A stretch of 26,829 nucleotides of DNA from JARIHD01 sp964610985 (GTDB lineage: Bacteria > Patescibacteriota > Saccharimonadia > Saccharimonadales > UBA4665), in the NCBI GenBank assembly GCA_964610985.1, contig CAZSZJ010000016.1, positions 1 to 26,829 on the forward strand, read 5' to 3'. Below are positions 7,897 to 14,756 of the stretch, piece after piece. The notes beneath the pieces were generated by a model, which saw only the letters and a list, made by a program, of their open reading frames with translations, was not told where the DNA came from and ran no database searches. Numbering within the stretch: position 1 is the first letter of the stretch; every line of letters begins with the position of its first letter. The translations under genes were made by a program, and so were the position numbers.

Positions 7897-8358
7897 TTAT
7901 ACCTCAGTGAAAATTTCTTCGCGGTTAAGTTCCATGCCGACGAATTCGGCCAACCGTGCATGTAAGATCTTTACGCCCACCACGACATACTGGCCGGCCT
8001 CGAGTTTTGAAACCGGTGGCAGCCACTGCGTGGCCAACGGATTGGCACGAACCATTCTTTTTGTAACAGCGTCAAGCGCTTGCGAATCATGAACGGTGAA
8101 CGCTTTGCCGGCCGCTTGGAGCGTGCTATTTTGTTTAGGATTCACGATTGTCAGACTCACCAGATCGTTGGCCTGGATATCCTTATACTTTTTAGTTTCG
8201 TTTTTGGTTAAAAAATATATGACATGTTTTTCGTCGTCGGGACAGACATATACCACAGCCCCGTGCGGCGCACCGTCATTACCTATCGTGCCTAACGTGG
8301 CAATTGGATTGTCGTACGTATATGATGCTATTTTGGCGTATTTTTCAGAAATGCTCAT
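7897..8358 (-). CDS. Pyridoxamine 5'-phosphate oxidase-like flavin split-barrel protein (copy A)
   Basis: A 153-residue paralogue of the next gene, matching it nearly motif for motif: NPIATLGTIGNDGAPHGAVV, IYFLTKNETKKYKDI, LVSLTIVNPKQNSTLQAAG and QWLPPVSKLEAGQYVVVGVK. ATG 8358 is chosen over the upstream TTG at 8373. A promoter TTGGGA (8393-8388), 17 nt, TTAAAT (8370-8365) ends exactly 6 nt before this ATG and there is no Shine-Dalgarno site, so the transcript is probably leaderless. The pair looks like a tandem duplication. A third paralogue diverges at 8464. Confidence 0.8.
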   Translation of the reverse strand: MSISEKYAKIASYTYDNPIATLGTIGNDGAPHGAVVYVCPDDEKHVIYFLTKNETKKYKDIQANDLVSLTIVNPKQNSTLQAAGKAFTVHDSQALDAVTKRMVRANPLATQWLPPVSKLEAGQYVVVGVKILHARLAEFVGMELNREEIFTEV

Positions 8359-8364
8359 GTTTGT

Positions 8365-8393
8365 ATTTAACAATACTTCGGTTTATTTCCCAA
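8365..8393 (-). promoter_or_regulatory. Promoter of the split-barrel pair
   Basis: TTGGGA (8393-8388), a 17-nt spacer and TTAAAT (8370-8365). The start codon at 8358 begins 6 nt after the -10 box. Confidence 0.5.
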
Positions 8394-8463
8394 CTATTCG
8401 ACTGCTTTTTAAAGTTCTGTACAATACATAAGGACGGATAACTAAAAAGTAAAGGTACGGCCC

Positions 8464-8916
8464 ATGAAAGACACGTTCAAAGAACCCTACGATTTCCTTA
8501 CACGGCATAAAGTTGCCGTACTATCCACAACGGACGGCAAAGATGAGGTATGGGGCGCGGCAATATACTACGCCGTCAACGAGGCCCTGACTTTTTACTT
8601 CTTTACCAAAAAGGACAGCAAAAAATACCAGCAGATCATCAAAAACCCGCAAGCAGCGTTGACGGTAGTTGATGATGCCGGGCAAACCACGGTACAAGCT
8701 GCGGGCCAGATCGAAGAAGTACCCCTGGACGAACAAAATGCAGCCTATCAAAAGCTCGTTCTGGTCCATCCTGCCGGTGAATTTAGCTGGAAACCGCCGG
8801 TAAACAAACTGGACGGTGAAACCGTACTACTAAAACTAAGTCCGACCACACTGCAATACGCCAACTTTCAATCAGACAGTCACCAGTCAGCCGACCACAT
8901 AACCAAGGTCCTTTAG
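8464..8916 (+). CDS. Pyridoxamine 5'-phosphate oxidase-like flavin split-barrel protein (copy C)
   Basis: A 150-residue third member of the split-barrel group, more distant than the tandem pair. It keeps the order HKVAVLSTTDGKDEVWGAAI, LTFYFFTKKDSKKYQQI, AALTVVDDAG and SWKPPVNKLDGETVLLKL, and lacks the GxPHG motif of the other two. It diverges from them across 105 nt. The region in front holds a possible TACAAT -10 near 8419 and an AAAGG-type ribosome site about 8 nt before the ATG. A different substrate or cofactor from copies A and B is plausible but not shown. Confidence 0.75.
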   Translation: MKDTFKEPYDFLTRHKVAVLSTTDGKDEVWGAAIYYAVNEALTFYFFTKKDSKKYQQIIKNPQAALTVVDDAGQTTVQAAGQIEEVPLDEQNAAYQKLVLVHPAGEFSWKPPVNKLDGETVLLKLSPTTLQYANFQSDSHQSADHITKVL

Positions 8917-8935
8917 CAAACGGGGGGGCAAGACC

Positions 8936-8995
8936 ATGACACTTATATCATTGAATGACCTGTTAAAGCTGGACGGCGGCACACTGCTTGCTTAG
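8936..8995 (+). CDS. Possible 19-residue leader peptide before the ZIP transporter
   Basis: ATG 8936 to TAG 8993-8995 encodes MTLISLNDLLKLDGGTLLA. It starts 9 nt after a G-rich run and stops 8 nt before the transporter ATG, and its stop codon overlaps the transporter's AGGA ribosome site. That geometry would allow translational coupling. No family is recognised and a chance open frame is quite possible. Confidence 0.25.
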   Translation: MTLISLNDLLKLDGGTLLA

Positions 8996-9003
8996 GATGA
9001 ACT

Positions 9004-9732
9004 ATGCTTGAGGCTTTTCTATGGGGACTTGGCGCCGCGTTCTCTCTGATAATCGGCGGCTGGATAGCGATTCATGTCAAAATCCCCCGCCGTGTGTTTG
9101 GCCTGATAATGGCTTTTGGCGTCGGCGTACTTATCAGTGCCGTTTCGTTTGAACTGATCGAAGAAGCATCACGCACATCCGATCGTACTTCAGCCTTAGT
9201 ACTCGGAATGGTAGGCGGCGCGGTCACATTCTTTATTGGCGATTTGCTAATAGACCGCATGGGCGGGCGCAAGCACCGCAATCCGGACAAGAACACGAGC
9301 GGCCCCGGCCTCGCTATCCTGCTTGGGACCGTGCTCGATGGCATCCCGGAATCGATTGTTATCGGACTAACATTTGTTAAAGGAGGGGGAGTTAGCGCCG
9401 CGATGGTAGTTGCGGTATTCCTGTCTAACTTACCAGAGGCCCTGGGCGCCTCCACCAACCTCCGGGCGAGCGGATGGGCCAAATGGAAGATTTTAGGCTT
9501 ATGGACGTGCGTTGCAATCTTATCGGCTATCGCTTCTTGGACTGGATATGCGTTCTTTGATACGGCAAGTCCCGAAACACTCGCGTTTACCCTAGCTTTT
9601 GCGGGAGGAGCTTTGCTAACCATGGTCGCCGACAGCATGATGCCCGAGGCGTATAGTGACAGCGGTAAACTGGCGGGACTTGTAACCACTTTCGGTTTTG
9701 GGCTGGCCTTCCTCGTTTCTTTGGCAACTTAA
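9004..9732 (+). CDS. ZIP-family divalent metal transporter
   Basis: A 242-residue integral membrane protein with about seven to eight hydrophobic segments. The two ZIP signature helices are present in the variant form of the COG0428-like bacterial branch: LDGIPESIVIG (residues 111-121) and FLSNLPEALGAS (139-150). Classical ZIPs have HNxPEG and HExPHE there, so some histidine ligands are replaced by Asp, Ser and Asn. The loop GGRKHRNPDKN (88-98) is the usual short variable cytoplasmic loop. The likely role is metal uptake such as zinc or manganese; selectivity cannot be read. ATG 9004 has an AGGATGA ribosome site. The gene may be co-transcribed with the split-barrel gene. Confidence 0.85.
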   Translation: MLEAFLWGLGAAFSLIIGGWIAIHVKIPRRVFGLIMAFGVGVLISAVSFELIEEASRTSDRTSALVLGMVGGAVTFFIGDLLIDRMGGRKHRNPDKNTSGPGLAILLGTVLDGIPESIVIGLTFVKGGGVSAAMVVAVFLSNLPEALGASTNLRASGWAKWKILGLWTCVAILSAIASWTGYAFFDTASPETLAFTLAFAGGALLTMVADSMMPEAYSDSGKLAGLVTTFGFGLAFLVSLAT

Positions 9733-9777
9733 TTACCGTTTGCTGGAATTAGAAAAACGGACCTTTAATTACCAGTT

Positions 9778-10593
9778 TTAGAGGTATGGCCGCTGAATAG
9801 TATCAACAACACCTTGCGCATTACTCATCCAGGTATCATCTATTGTCTGTTCCAATTGCCGACCAATTTCCTCTTCCTTTAGCCGGGGAGGCATGCCGCA
9901 GATATCCAGCAATTGTCCAATGCCAAAGCTAGCCGCAGACTGCTCGCAGTCTGGTCCCAGCATGACCTGTGCGACTTGGATGCGGCCGATGTTGAAGATA
10001 AATTCATTCCGCGCATACGCGGCCCATTCCTCATCACAGGATTGGCCAAGTGTAACCTCCGGGTCGGTTTGGCCGGTAAAATGCCTGAACAATTCAATCT
10101 TAGCGCGAACCTGTGTCCAGCGCCGGTCAATGACCGGATGGTTTTGCCCAATTGCCTGGGTAACATATGTTGCCGGTGGAACGTTGCGCATTTGGTTACC
10201 AAGATTTTGCTCGCGTTCGTTTATAAGACCGAACACGCGTGTGTTGCGTTTGAAGGCTTTCTTCACATTTGCAGCCTGGTGGTCAACGTCCCTAATAATT
10301 GCATCGGCTTTACCGAATACGGCTAAACTGCTTTCGATAATCTTGCCCGTATCATCTGCACAGCCAAAAGGGTTAACGCTGAGGCGCTCGGTGCTTGCCG
10401 TTGCAAAAGCGGCCACGCCCAGCATGTCTCGCCGAAGATTAACCAAACGACCGCCAAGCTGCTCCCCATTTATTGCACTATCTATTGCCCCTAATGACTC
10501 AATCTGAGCAAGATACCCAGACACCCATTTCATGCGATCACCAAAATCTACTTCTGAGATTGTGGCAGGAAGTTGTTCGCGTGCATTAACCAT
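9778..10593 (-). CDS. Unknown 271-residue protein
   Basis: Not recognised. The protein is soluble and mainly helical by composition, with several cysteines (NPFGCADD, GQSCDEEWAAY, GPDCEQSA, LDICGMPPR). ATG 10593 follows TTGCGT (10630-10625), 17 nt and TAGTAT (10607-10602), with 8 nt from the -10 to the ATG, so a leaderless start fits. The same frame stays open upstream to about 10757 but has no ATG, GTG or TTG there. It lies downstream of the 10773-11720 gene on the same strand. Confidence 0.55.
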   Translation of the reverse strand: MVNAREQLPATISEVDFGDRMKWVSGYLAQIESLGAIDSAINGEQLGGRLVNLRRDMLGVAAFATASTERLSVNPFGCADDTGKIIESSLAVFGKADAIIRDVDHQAANVKKAFKRNTRVFGLINEREQNLGNQMRNVPPATYVTQAIGQNHPVIDRRWTQVRAKIELFRHFTGQTDPEVTLGQSCDEEWAAYARNEFIFNIGRIQVAQVMLGPDCEQSAASFGIGQLLDICGMPPRLKEEEIGRQLEQTIDDTWMSNAQGVVDTIQRPYL

Positions 10594-10601
10594 AGCGTCA
10601 T

Positions 10602-10630
10602 ATACTAATGTATTCTCTGTTGGGACGCAA
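10602..10630 (-). promoter_or_regulatory. Promoter of the 9778-10593 gene
   Basis: TTGCGT (10630-10625), a 17-nt spacer and TAGTAT (10607-10602). The ATG at 10593 begins 8 nt downstream of the -10. Confidence 0.45.
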
Positions 10631-10691
10631 ATGTTACCCTGACTTAATGCCCCTTTTTTGTATGAACGGGATATGCGATTAAACCATTGCT

Positions 10692-10772
10692 CTATTGGCC
10701 ATTTGCACTTCCCGATAACGCCGCGCCAGGATCTACATCGGTCTCCCTAGTCGTATTTCTTGAGTTATGCAC
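10692..10772 (-). CDS. Possible 26-residue ORF directly behind a stop codon
   Basis: GTG at 10772-10770 touches the TAG of the 10773-11720 gene and is in the same frame, so this could be a separate tiny ORF or a readthrough tail. The product is VHNSRNTTRETDVDPGAALS followed by GSANGQ, polar and low in complexity. There is no ribosome site of its own. Chance is a serious alternative. Confidence 0.2.
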   Translation of the reverse strand: MHNSRNTTRETDVDPGAALSGSANGQ

Positions 10773-11720
10773 CTAGCTACCCAGCAAGAAATACGGACGA
10801 GAAGCGATATAATTCAGAACCGTCTTACTACGGTCCCTAATTCGCCGCCGAGCCTTAACCAACTCCCTGCCTGTCTTTTGATATTTACCAGGCTGAGTAG
10901 CTAGGAGCGCTTTTGTGGTATCCCAAGTATACTTTACTTTCTTTTCGCCTGATTTACGACGTACAGCATCCCCCATCATGACACTGGTTACTACCGCATG
11001 AAAGGGGAGCTCGTGTCCTGCTACCGGCCTGGCCTTATTTTGAATCCGCCGAAGAGTACTCATATAAGGGTCAAAAGCTATAAGCTGTGCGTCAGTGGAG
11101 CGCCTCATATCGTCAGCCGCGAGCGCAGGCAGAGCGATACTTTGCCCAGGGCCAAACTCACTATTAATCAAAGCTAACGACGCCATCTCGAGTACAGACC
11201 CTGCTAGAACGTCAATACCATCTTCTTCCTTTTGGGCTAAATAAGTATCATAGGTTATTTCGAGGTCCTTTATGCTCCGAGCAAATTTATCTTTGGTAAA
11301 TTCCTGCCGGTACATTTGTGCAGTTTCATTGTCCGCGGGATAAAGGCACAAGGCCTTATACAGAACAAGTTGTGGCACAAAGTTATGCCACATACGAAGT
11401 TGAGGTAGCCTACACGACCGCTTCGACTCGCTGTGAGTCTCTATAGCCTCTCCGGTAGACTCCAGGCAAGACTCAATTAAAGGCTGGGCCGCATCAATTA
11501 ATTCCGAAGGCGGCAGTTGTGTCGAAATTTTCAATACTATTGCTGCCGCAAGATTGATGCTGCTAGCGGCCTCGCTCCAGACAAGAGCCCTATCAAGACC
11601 TTTCTCTTCTGCAAATTCTTTTTCTCTGGCATAAAAATCTTCATCAACAACAGCACGCGCCAACTCACCCCCGTAAAGGATTGCGGGCGGATGAGTAGGA
11701 TCAGGATTAAAGTGGTTCAT
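10773..11720 (-). CDS. Unknown 315-residue protein downstream of the graspetide genes
   Basis: Not recognised. The protein is soluble and alpha-helical by composition, with an Ala-rich helix (SEAASSINLAAAIVLKI) and a strongly basic C-terminal part (GRELVKARRRIRDRSKTV). ATG 11720 is preferred to the upstream start at 11777, because TATATT (11731-11726) ends 5 nt before it in the pattern seen at other genes. It lies 74 nt after the graspetide precursor on the same strand, behind a 10-bp hairpin. It could be part of that transcript by readthrough, but nothing in the sequence assigns it a tailoring, export or immunity role. Confidence 0.55.
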   Translation of the reverse strand: MNHFNPDPTHPPAILYGGELARAVVDEDFYAREKEFAEEKGLDRALVWSEAASSINLAAAIVLKISTQLPPSELIDAAQPLIESCLESTGEAIETHSESKRSCRLPQLRMWHNFVPQLVLYKALCLYPADNETAQMYRQEFTKDKFARSIKDLEITYDTYLAQKEEDGIDVLAGSVLEMASLALINSEFGPGQSIALPALAADDMRRSTDAQLIAFDPYMSTLRRIQNKARPVAGHELPFHAVVTSVMMGDAVRRKSGEKKVKYTWDTTKALLATQPGKYQKTGRELVKARRRIRDRSKTVLNYIASRPYFLLGS

Positions 11721-11767
11721 CGGTAAATATAATTTTCGGATTTTTACTTCTATTATGTAAATGAGAC

Positions 11768-11796
11768 AGCTCCTCAATGGCTAGCCTTGAGGAGCT
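11768..11796 (-). terminator. 10-bp hairpin overlapping the graspetide precursor stop
   Basis: AGCTCCTCAA (11768-11777) pairs perfectly with TTGAGGAGCT (11787-11796) around a 9-nt loop. On the transcribed strand the stem begins inside the TAG stop codon of the precursor gene. Only a weak U-rich stretch follows (CATTTACATAATAG), so it may act as a leaky terminator or as a stabilising 3' end. Confidence 0.5.
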
Positions 11797-12004
11797 AGTC
11801 ATCGCCACTACCGCCCTCATCGTCTACTAGCGTCTTGGTGTAAGTATATGTCACTCCTGCCCCCGAAGCGGTAGCCTCCGTTTGGTCATATTCTATATCT
11901 ATCATCAGATCCGCACCGAAAGGCTTGAAGAAGATATCCGGATTTTGCTGGACAATATTATCAAAACTATTTTCTATATTTAGCCCTGGGGTTTGTTCTC
12001 TCAT
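11795..12004 (-). CDS. Graspetide-type RiPP precursor peptide (69 residues)
   Basis: The ORF follows the ATP-grasp ligase by 13 nt and has a GGAAAG ribosome site before ATG 12004. Residues 1-35 look like a leader: NIENSFDNIVQQ, then DIFFKPFGADL at 23-33, which recalls the PFF-type recognition helix of microviridin leaders. The C-terminus is core-like. Thr alternates at 52, 54, 56 and 58 (VTYTYTKTLV), Lys57 is a possible amide donor, and DDEGGSGDD at 61-69 supplies Asp61, Asp62, Glu63, Asp68 and Asp69. Such donor/acceptor spacing is what graspetide ligases join by ester or amide bonds. There is no double-glycine cleavage site at a leader/core border. Cross-links and bioactivity are inferred. 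ORF 11795-12067 with an earlier start would overlap the ligase. Confidence 0.75.
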   Translation of the reverse strand: MREQTPGLNIENSFDNIVQQNPDIFFKPFGADLMIDIEYDQTEATASGAGVTYTYTKTLVDDEGGSGDD

Positions 12005-12017
12005 ATGTTCTTTCCAA

Positions 12018-12980
12018 TTAATGATTATTATCTTCGCCACATTCCAAGAGGTATGCAAGCGTCTCACCTATAGGCTGGCCGGTAACTTCTTCAACGAACG
12101 CCCATTGACCGTTTGGATTGATCTCCAGGAACCATAGCTGCCCATTCCTATCACATATCAGATCGATTGCGCCAAACGAAAGACCTAAGCGTTTCGTGAG
12201 TTTTAGACAATTTTGAGCAATGTCTGGCGGCAATTCATATGGCTCAAATAAAAGACGACCCCTACCCTGCGCATGGCCAATCCTCCAGTCAATAACCATA
12301 GGATCTGTAGCATCGGATAAAATCACCTTAGCGGCAAAGACCTTGCCACCAACTATTGTAACCCGCACGTCAAAGAGCGGCTCGATAATCTGCTGAAAGA
12401 TAGCTGGCGCAAGATGCAGGCCATCAAGATCTATGGTCTGCTCGCTACAAATACGCGTGGTAAAGAAGGCCCTGCTCTTGCCGTCAACTATAGGCCACTT
12501 GGTCGAGACCGTCTTTGTAATAATTTGTTGGTGTTTGTTGATAAACTTCTTTGCTGCGTTAGGATCTGAAGTAAACATACTGTGAGGTACCTTGAACCCA
12601 ACCTTTCTGGCAAACAAGAGTTGCATCACTTTATTACTAGCCCTTCTCACGGCATAGTAATCAGAAAGCCAGAACGCGTCTTCAAAAAGTACGTATAGCT
12701 GTTCAAAATGTCGCTGCACGGCACTCCGAGCATAATCCTCATACCCTGGAGGTGTATGCATCGTAAGGTCAGCAGCAAGACGCGGCTTACGTAGCCAAAC
12801 GCTTTTAACGTCTTTCAGAGGCTGCCCATTGTATACTATTTCTAATTCTGGGCTGAAACTATAGCTGAGACCCTTACCATCTAAAACCATCCCTGGGTCT
12901 ATGATCACAAATTCACTCGTCAAATGCTTGGTGACAAACGGCAAATGTGCGTCATCCGGTGAAGAAATGATAAGTATCAT
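12018..12980 (-). CDS. ATP-grasp graspetide (omega-ester/amide peptide) ligase
   Basis: The 320-residue protein has the build of the MdnB/MdnC/PsnB-like ATP-grasp RiPP ligases. Visible landmarks are MILIISSPDDAHLPFV at the N-terminus, VWLRKPR (61-67), SNKVMQLLFARKVGFKVP (115-132), Lys156 in IITKTVS for nucleotide binding, APAIFQQIIEPLFDVRVTIV (191-210) with the DxR element (204-206), AIDLICD (271-277) and the Mg/ATP motif LEINPNGQWAFVEE (285-298). The family uses ATP to activate Asp/Glu side chains of a precursor and close macrolactone or macrolactam rings. ATG 12980 is chosen because the ligase fold begins there; it overlaps the stop of a 6-codon mini-ORF and has AGGAG 1 nt upstream. The substrate is presumably the 69-mer encoded next. 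Confidence 0.88.
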   Translation of the reverse strand: MILIISSPDDAHLPFVTKHLTSEFVIIDPGMVLDGKGLSYSFSPELEIVYNGQPLKDVKSVWLRKPRLAADLTMHTPPGYEDYARSAVQRHFEQLYVLFEDAFWLSDYYAVRRASNKVMQLLFARKVGFKVPHSMFTSDPNAAKKFINKHQQIITKTVSTKWPIVDGKSRAFFTTRICSEQTIDLDGLHLAPAIFQQIIEPLFDVRVTIVGGKVFAAKVILSDATDPMVIDWRIGHAQGRGRLLFEPYELPPDIAQNCLKLTKRLGLSFGAIDLICDRNGQLWFLEINPNGQWAFVEEVTGQPIGETLAYLLECGEDNNH

Positions 12981-12997
12981 GCTCCTGACTTTAGCAT
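12977..12997 (-). CDS. Six-codon mini-ORF overlapping the ligase start
   Basis: ATG CTA AAG TCA GGA GCA TGA at 12997-12977 encodes MLKSGA, and its TGA overlaps the ligase ATG as ATGA. Its codons also contain the AGGAG in front of the ligase. Termination-reinitiation would explain how a ligase with such a closely placed ribosome site is started. It is small enough to be coincidental. Confidence 0.25.
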   Translation of the reverse strand: MLKSGA

Positions 12998-13011
12998 GAT
13001 ACTGGGGGGAA

Positions 13012-13089
13012 ACTAGAACTCGATATTTTGCGAGCGATATCAGAGAAAAGTGGAGCTGTATATTTGAGGGTTTAAGCACCACGATCCCG
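13012..13089 (+). repeat. Coding-tail repeat, copy 1 (REKWxxIFExL)
   Basis: The + strand reads SDIREKWSCIFEGLSTT and ends at TAG after NEQA. The core (13039-13080) resembles copies at 16712-16778 and 17247-17312 in both DNA and peptide. There is no start codon or gene body upstream, so this is a remnant or a shared 3'-end element. It lies in the spacer between the M23 gene and the ligase. Confidence 0.45.
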
Positions 13090-13124
13090 AACGAACAGGC
13101 TTAGCATGTAAGATGAAAAAATTA

Positions 13125-14621
13125 CTAGCTTACGCGGTAATCATCGACCGGTCCGCCAATTTGATACCAAGTGCCGCCAACTTCCGATTTTGCACTTAGA
13201 ACACCGCTGCCGTCTATGATAACCATTTTATTGCCTGACGCCTTATAGTTGGGCCCCACTCCCGTTGACATTACAGACCAAAGATCGCCTAAACCGCCTT
13301 TAGCTACCAGTGAACCGTTTGTGCGGACTACGACCATCGAAGACGTCAAAACATAATCGTCATAAGCAGTTATTAGTGTCGCCCAAGCTCCGGTCAATGT
13401 TTCTTTGGCCACCAGTTCACCTGCGCCATTTTTAAATGCAATACGGTCACCCGCAACCTGGAGGCCAGAAGTAAACCCAGAGGTCAGCGTCGTCCAGGAA
13501 TCTGTGGGATTTACTTTTCCGTACAAGGTCGAGCCTACGCGAACCACAATCAGACTGCCGGTAAAGGCGTACTCGTCGAAGGGTGCGGAAATTTGTGTCC
13601 AAGCGCCGTTAATGCCATCTTTAACATTTAAATTGCCGTTGCCGTCCTTATAAGCTATCCGGTTGCCTGCTACTTTAAAGTCTGAAGTTGAGCCGGTTGT
13701 AAGTGTAGACCATGTGCTATCGGTGGCGTTAACTTTGCCATACAAAACGGAACCGACACGCAGAACTACGAGGCTGGAGGAAATTTGATAGTCATCGAAC
13801 GGCGCGGGAATAGTTGTCCATACACCGCCAATCCCATCTTTTACCACCAGATTCCCGCCACCATCTTTATAGGCAATACGATTACCTGAAACTTTAAAAT
13901 CAGCGGTAGATCCCGTCGTAAGCGTAGACCATTGGTCGTTTACCGCGTTCTTTCCATACAGGGTACTACCCGAACGTGTGACGATAAGGTTTGGTTCTGC
14001 CGCGATAGGATCGTATGAGCAATTAGTCCCAGTAAATACCGTACCACTCCACTCTCCATTCGTCCCTGTGCCACCAGGGGTCAGGTCGGGTGCACCGCAT
14101 ATGCGCGCGCCATGAGCAGTATCAAATGGCACCATTGTGCCTCCATAACAATTGGCCGTTGACCACACCTGGAGATGAATATGCGCAACGTTACCGTTAT
14201 TTCTCTGTCCGGCCACAGCTACCGTACCCACAACTTGACCACCCGTAACAGTCGCGCCATTCGTTAATGAACTATCTATATGTGTCAGCACAATACTGCC
14301 ACCACTGAAATTGATGCATAAGCTTCCGGTAGATGCCTGATAATAAGAAACCGTTCCACCCAGAGGCGCACGCGCGTTTCTGCCCGCAGCAGAGTTATCG
14401 CAGGCTGCCCCCGTTAAATCCAAGCCGTAGTAATAAGCACCGGTATGGGTGGCCGCGCCATTGTAACCCTGGCAAATATTCCATTGCTGGCCAATATCAA
14501 AAGGAGGAAGAATATTGCCCGTTGCTGCAGATACTTTCGGTGCCGGCAAGATACTTAGCATCGTCCCAAGAGACATGGCCATCAACACCCCACCGTATAT
14601 CGATCGCTTAATTTTAGCCAT
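13125..14621 (-). CDS. Secreted M23-type peptidase with eight-repeat C-terminal region
   Basis: The 498-residue protein has a signal peptide (MAKIKRSIYGGVLMAMSLGT, cleavage near VSA-AT at 30-33). A lysostaphin/LytM-like M23 domain covers about 40-160: WNICQGYNGAATHTGAYYYG with His59, Asp68 in GLDLTG, VLTHIDSS with His114, and AHIHLQVW with His147 and His149. These match the zinc ligands and catalytic histidine of peptidoglycan endopeptidases. From about 206 to the end there are eight repeats of about 36 residues, alternating two types (LYGKVN...WSTLTTG and NRIAYKDG.GNL..KDG), a beta-propeller-like array probably for surface or wall binding. ATG 14621 is preferred because AATAAT ends 6 nt upstream; 14660 is an alternative. 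It could cut the wall of a host or the cell's own wall. Confidence 0.82.
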   Translation of the reverse strand: MAKIKRSIYGGVLMAMSLGTMLSILPAPKVSAATGNILPPFDIGQQWNICQGYNGAATHTGAYYYGLDLTGAACDNSAAGRNARAPLGGTVSYYQASTGSLCINFSGGSIVLTHIDSSLTNGATVTGGQVVGTVAVAGQRNNGNVAHIHLQVWSTANCYGGTMVPFDTAHGARICGAPDLTPGGTGTNGEWSGTVFTGTNCSYDPIAAEPNLIVTRSGSTLYGKNAVNDQWSTLTTGSTADFKVSGNRIAYKDGGGNLVVKDGIGGVWTTIPAPFDDYQISSSLVVLRVGSVLYGKVNATDSTWSTLTTGSTSDFKVAGNRIAYKDGNGNLNVKDGINGAWTQISAPFDEYAFTGSLIVVRVGSTLYGKVNPTDSWTTLTSGFTSGLQVAGDRIAFKNGAGELVAKETLTGAWATLITAYDDYVLTSSMVVVRTNGSLVAKGGLGDLWSVMSTGVGPNYKASGNKMVIIDGSGVLSAKSEVGGTWYQIGGPVDDYRVS

Positions 14622-14756
14622 ATATCGATTATTCTTGATCTGCAACACACCTACCCCCATTATTCTAATGCTTTAAGCATATAGGCGAGTCAATCAAATG
14701 ACAAGTCAATCTAGCATCACTGCCCTGCCAGAGTAGATAGCGATGTACTTCATGGC

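Noticed and set aside
9072..9689. 205-residue minus-strand ORF opposite the ZIP gene
   Set aside because: It is a codon-phase shadow of the transporter; its Ser/Pro/Thr-rich sequence shows no domain and the + strand has clear ZIP motifs.
10594..10757. N-terminal extension of the 9778-10593 gene
   Set aside because: The frame is open for 54 codons but has no ATG, GTG or TTG, and a plausible promoter sits inside it.
13125..14010. Tandem DNA repeat or CRISPR-like array inside the M23 gene
   Set aside because: The periodicity of about 108 nt is protein-coding with diverged codons and reflects peptide repeats. There are no spacers.
14400..14470. M23 domain apparently missing its first zinc histidine (YYGLD in place of HxGxD)
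   Set aside because: His59 in ATHTGAYYYGLDL lies 9 residues before Asp68, matching an M23 variant I recall in which the histidine is further from the aspartate. The site is probably complete.
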